Source of the DNA: Paracoccaceae bacterium
GTDB taxonomy: Bacteria; Pseudomonadota; Alphaproteobacteria; Rhodobacterales; Rhodobacteraceae
Direction of reading: 5' to 3'
NCBI GenBank assembly: GCA_020630695.1
Contig: JAHDIS010000002.1
Span: 1-64,000 of the forward strand
Length of the DNA: 64,000 nt
Below, in pieces: positions 60,962-64,000 of this stretch (position 1 is the first letter of the stretch; each line of letters begins with the position of its first letter). A program made the translations under genes and the position numbers. A model generated the notes under the pieces. It had not been told where the DNA came from. It saw nothing but the letters and a program-made list of their open reading frames with translations, and did no database searches.

Positions 60962-62047
60962 CTATGATCGCGCCGAAGCGCTACGCTGACGCCATTGGTC
61001 AAGTACAACCGCGCCGATGATGATCCCACCCATGGCCATAAGCTGATAGAAAGCATCGAGCTTGATATAGGTAAAACCGGACTGGATCACGCCAAAGACC
61101 ATCGCCCCCAGCACCGTACCGATGATCGACCCACGGCCGCCGGTCAGGCTCACGCCGCCAATGACGGCCATGGCAATGGCGAACAATTCATAGAACTGTC
61201 CCATGCCTGTCTGTGCCGTCAGGTTCTTCGAACTCAGGATGATCGCCGCAAAGGCCGCCAGCATGGACGCGATCATGTAGACCATGACCTTGTGGCGTTT
61301 GACGTTGATCCCCGACATACGCGCTGCAGCCTCGTTGGAACCGATGGCATAGGTGTGTTTACCATAAACCGTATATTTCAGAACAACGTGGAACAGCAGC
61401 GCCAACAGCAGGAACCAGAAGACCGGCATCATACCAGATCCGAGCCAGGCAAACTGATCGGTCGGAAATGAAACAGGCTGGCCACGTGTCCACCACTGCG
61501 CGATACCGCGGCAAATCAGGAACATGCCCAGCGTCGCAATGAACGGTGGAATCCCGGTGAATGCGATGAGCGAGCCGTTTATGAGCCCGATAAAGGCCCC
61601 GAATAAAAGCCCGACTAATATGGGAACCAGAACAGGCAGATCGAAGGCCCAGGCCCCGAACACCGCTTTTGGATTCGGGTTTCCGTTCACCAATTCCGTT
61701 TGGGCAAACGACATAACGATCATCGCCGCGGCGCCAACCAAAGGCCCGGAAGACAGATCGATCCCGCCCGAAATGATGACCTGCGTTACGCCCAGCGCGA
61801 TGATCCCGATGATTGAGACCTGCAAGATAATGATCTTGATGCGCGCAATGTTCAGGATTGTACCATCCCGCTTTGTGTTGAAATCGAACAGCATCGACTG
61901 GCCCTTCATGTAGGGCAAAAGCTGTCCGAGCGCTTCGAAGACCAACACGATGATGATCAGCGCAAAGAAGATGTTTAGTTCGTTTGGCCAGGCTTTTTTG
62001 GATTTGTCATATTTCAATCCACCGATGCCGTCGGAATGATTGGACAT
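60962..62047 (-). CDS. Sugar ABC importer permease (RbsC/FrcC class)
   Basis: 361 residues with about ten hydrophobic segments. Class signatures: VIISGGIDLSSGPLVGAAAM, GIPPFIATLGMFLICRGIAQWWT, YAIGSNEAAARMSGINV and MAVIGGVSLTGGRGSIIGTVLGAMV. It forms the inner-membrane channel with the ATPase encoded 14 bases downstream. Confidence 0.92.
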   Translation of the reverse strand: MSNHSDGIGGLKYDKSKKAWPNELNIFFALIIIVLVFEALGQLLPYMKGQSMLFDFNTKRDGTILNIARIKIIILQVSIIGIIALGVTQVIISGGIDLSSGPLVGAAAMIVMSFAQTELVNGNPNPKAVFGAWAFDLPVLVPILVGLLFGAFIGLINGSLIAFTGIPPFIATLGMFLICRGIAQWWTRGQPVSFPTDQFAWLGSGMMPVFWFLLLALLFHVVLKYTVYGKHTYAIGSNEAAARMSGINVKRHKVMVYMIASMLAAFAAIILSSKNLTAQTGMGQFYELFAIAMAVIGGVSLTGGRGSIIGTVLGAMVFGVIQSGFTYIKLDAFYQLMAMGGIIIGAVVLDQWRQRSASARS

Positions 62048-62085
62048 ATTTGCACTCCTTGCGTCAGGGCATGTCCGCGTTGATC

Positions 62086-62116
62086 AAAAAGGCAGAGCGG
62101 TCGAAACCGCTCCGCC
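62086..62116 (-). terminator. Terminator/attenuator between binding protein and permease
   Basis: Minus strand: stem GGCGGAGCGGT/ACCGCTCTGCC (one mismatch) with a TTCG tetraloop followed by TTTTT. Partial termination would raise the ratio of binding protein to permease. Confidence 0.85.
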
Positions 62117-62135
62117 CGATTTTTCAGAACTCAGC

Positions 62136-63080
62136 TCAGTTCTTGTTGAGGAAATCCGCAACGTTGCCAGGTGTTACCAGCTTGAACGGAATGTAGACTT
62201 TCTGGTCCAGCTCTTCGCCGCGCGACAGCGCCAGCGCCGCATCAACAGAGCCGGAACCCTGACCGAATGCGTCCTGGAACACGGTCACGTCCAGATCACC
62301 CGCCTGCATCGCAACCAGCGCGTCCTGCGTTGCGTCAACACCGCCGACCTCGACATCAGCCATATCGATGCCCGAAGCCTTCATCGCCTGAATTGCACCA
62401 ATCGCCATTTCGTCGTTGTTGGCGATGACGAAATCAAAGTCTTCGCCGGACGACAGCCAGTTGGTCATCAAATCCTGCGCCTTGTCGCGGGACCATTCGG
62501 CAGTCTGACGGTCGATGATGGTCATGAAGTTACACATGTCCATGCCGATCACGTCGTCGATGTCCTTGGTACGCTGGACTGCGGCCTGGTTGGAAAGCTG
62601 GCCCATCAGGATGTAGCCCTTGGCGCCGCCCGCTTTGCCTGCGGCACGCAGATTGCGGCAGATCTGGAAGCTTTCCAGTGTGCCGGATTCGATTTCGTTG
62701 GATGCAACGAAAGCCTGATTGTCTGGCAGTTCGTTAACGTTGATTGGCTCACGGTTGACGTAAACCAGCGGAACACCGGCTGCTTCTGCTGCGGCGGTCA
62801 TCGCCTGCGTGGCCGATGTATCAACAGCGTTGACGATGATCGCGTCCACACCGGATGCAACGAAGTTGTTGATCTGGTCCAGCTGCTTGGCAACGTCGTC
62901 CTGGGCATCTTCGACCTGCAGATCAACACCATCGAGGGACGCGGCGTGATCTGTCATGCCGTTGCGCATGACGGTCAGAAAGTTGTCGTCAAAACGCGCA
63001 ATCGAAACCCCAATGGTTTCCGCCATTGCAGTTGTGCCCATCAAGGCGCTCAGGCCTGCAGCGACAAGAATTTTCTTCAT
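62136..63080 (-). CDS. Periplasmic sugar-binding protein, inositol/rhizopine (MocB/IbpA)-like
   Basis: 314 residues from ATG 63080 (GGGAGG upstream); signal peptide 1-20 (MKKILVAAGLSALMGTTAMA). Class B periplasmic-binding fold: IGVSIARFDDNFLTVMRNGM, NNFVASGVDAIIVNAVDTSA, VNREPINVNELP and the late VGGVDATQDALVAMQAGDLDVTVFQD. The FDDNFLTVMRNGM and CRNLRAAGKAGGA patches recall rhizopine and myo-inositol binding proteins; fructose or ribose are alternatives. The neighbouring IolI/MocC-like gene supports inositol-type substrates. Confidence 0.85.
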   Translation of the reverse strand: MKKILVAAGLSALMGTTAMAETIGVSIARFDDNFLTVMRNGMTDHAASLDGVDLQVEDAQDDVAKQLDQINNFVASGVDAIIVNAVDTSATQAMTAAAEAAGVPLVYVNREPINVNELPDNQAFVASNEIESGTLESFQICRNLRAAGKAGGAKGYILMGQLSNQAAVQRTKDIDDVIGMDMCNFMTIIDRQTAEWSRDKAQDLMTNWLSSGEDFDFVIANNDEMAIGAIQAMKASGIDMADVEVGGVDATQDALVAMQAGDLDVTVFQDAFGQGSGSVDAALALSRGEELDQKVYIPFKLVTPGNVADFLNKN

Positions 63081-63159
63081 GGTAGTCCTCCCAATCGGGT
63101 GCCGGCTCACCCTTGTACACATGCCGGATGCCCCCACAGGGGCGGGTTGAAAGCCCCTC

Positions 63160-63978
63160 TCAGAAAGCATTGACCTTCAGAGAGTTGCGGATGAAATCGA
63201 ATGAAGCGGCCAGTGATTTTTCTGGATCGCTCAGGGTATGAATGCTGGGTGCAAACGCCTCGACCGAGATTGGTCCGGTATAGCCGCCGTCAATCAGAGC
63301 CGTGATTTGCTGGATATTGCCGAGCCGGTCCTTGGCATCCACCAAAACGCGATTTTCGTCTTCCAGCAGGTCTGCCGGCACCACGTGATCTGTCACACCC
63401 GAGATATGAACCAGCTTCGTATGCTGCGGAAAAAACTGGTCCTCTTCGGCCAGAAAGTGGTGGAAAGTGTCGTGCACAATTCCAAAGTGGTCCGTGCCGC
63501 CAACAGCTTCGATTGCATCCACCGCTTCGGTTTTGAACCGCAGCGACGAACGTGGGAACCCCAAAGGTTCGACCAACGCCGTCATCTCTGCTTCCTCAAG
63601 CAACGGACGAATTTCTCTGAGCGCGATACGAAGATTGGCCTGCCGTTCGCCGTTGCCCTGACCCGATCCGTCATTGCGAGGGATCAGGCTGATTGTTTCG
63701 GCGCCGATTGCCTTGGCGATCTTGATCAATGCGCGCACTTCAGCGGCCATTGCATCGGACCAAACGTTAAAAGGGTAAATCTGGCTCAGCCCCAAGACGC
63801 GCAGTCCCATTTCCTCGGCACGCGTTGCGACATCACGAAAGGAAGAGCCATCAAACAAAGGGCGCCCAAGATCATTGCGGAACTCGACGCCCGCGCAGCC
63901 AAGCGACTTGGCAAGATCGAGCACGTCCTGCCAACGCAGGGAAGGCACCGACATATGATTGATTGCGAAAGGCACCAT
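63160..63978 (-). CDS. TIM-barrel sugar isomerase-like protein (IolI/MocC family)
   Basis: 272 residues from ATG 63978 (MVPFAINHMSVPSLRWQDVL); ATG 63996 is possible. Xylose-isomerase-like barrel: GCAGVEFRNDL, ETISLIPRNDG, ALVEPLGFPRSSLRF, GIVHDTFHHFLA, HISGVTD, GYTGPISVEAFAP, with metal-binding E, D, H and E typical of IolI (2-keto-myo-inositol isomerase) and of rhizopine catabolism protein MocC. Transcribed toward the binding-protein gene, 79 bases apart. The window ends 22 bases upstream, so the operon's beginning is not seen. Confidence 0.85.
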   Translation of the reverse strand: MVPFAINHMSVPSLRWQDVLDLAKSLGCAGVEFRNDLGRPLFDGSSFRDVATRAEEMGLRVLGLSQIYPFNVWSDAMAAEVRALIKIAKAIGAETISLIPRNDGSGQGNGERQANLRIALREIRPLLEEAEMTALVEPLGFPRSSLRFKTEAVDAIEAVGGTDHFGIVHDTFHHFLAEEDQFFPQHTKLVHISGVTDHVVPADLLEDENRVLVDAKDRLGNIQQITALIDGGYTGPISVEAFAPSIHTLSDPEKSLAASFDFIRNSLKVNAF

Positions 63979-64000
63979 GCCTTTTCGTCCCCCCATTTGG

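Noticed and set aside
62040-63173. Long plus-strand frame of 377 codons opposite the binding-protein gene
   Set aside because: It is antisense to a complete binding protein with signal peptide and RBS; its translation is rich in C, R, H and D without domain motifs, typical of a GC-driven shadow frame.

Overview
The window is about 64 kb of chromosome from an alphaproteobacterium of the Rhodobacterales, most likely the marine Roseobacter group. Supporting signs are the PIMT-TolC-acidic protein block, the hom-glpX-recJ order, the short SRP RNA, the dense antiparallel operons with many ATGA overlaps, and the roseobacter-style carbohydrate ABC clusters. I see no insertion sequence, integrase, phage module or CRISPR array. 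The left end cuts a gene; the right end stops a few bases upstream of a start codon.

Layout. 1-11.9 kb is housekeeping: a truncated cyclic-nucleotide phosphodiesterase/nucleotidase, a THUMP RNA methyltransferase, the SRP RNA, two PLP aminotransferases, a phosphatase coupled to an MsbA-like exporter, a glycosyltransferase, YgfZ, an acetyltransferase and EF-P. 11.9-16.2 kb holds a membrane protein, a very acidic protein that I propose is the PopZ-type pole organiser of this lineage, a TolC-type channel, an isoaspartyl methyltransferase and tRNA-Cys.

16.6-26.0 kb is one catabolic unit: binding protein, two permeases, a tiny membrane protein, two ATPases, a dihydroxyacetone kinase and class I fructose-bisphosphatase. 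It faces a divergent LacI-family regulator across two perfect 16-bp palindromes. It looks like uptake of a three-carbon (or related) polyol or ketose, phosphorylation, and entry into gluconeogenesis.

26.0-39.2 kb is a gluconate/idonate/ketogluconate regulon: gluconate 5-dehydrogenase-like SDR, gluconokinase, a beta-hydroxyacid dehydrogenase, a 2-ketoacid reductase, L-idonate 5-dehydrogenase, gluconolactonase, an ABC importer, a cytochrome b561-type protein, a GlcG/HbpS-type protein and two GntR-like LacI regulators. Copies of one operator, TGTTACCGGTCACA or close variants, lie in front of all three transcription units.

39.3-46.7 kb: tRNA-Glu, recJ, class II FBPase glpX, homoserine dehydrogenase, a small lipoprotein, a TetR regulator and metG. 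46.7-48.6 kb: a TetR regulator co-transcribed with a Tat-exported flavin amine oxidase whose domain order is circularly permuted, behind a 22-bp palindrome. This is the most unusual protein in the window. 48.7-60 kb: phosphatase, zinc peptidase, ankyrin protein, the dnaX-ybaB-recR operon, an SDR that has no canonical start codon, L25, an MFS transporter and a secreted repeat protein. 60-64 kb: an ABC importer of the ribose/inositol/rhizopine type with an IolI/MocC-like TIM-barrel protein.

All family names come from reading motifs and gene order; no database search was run.
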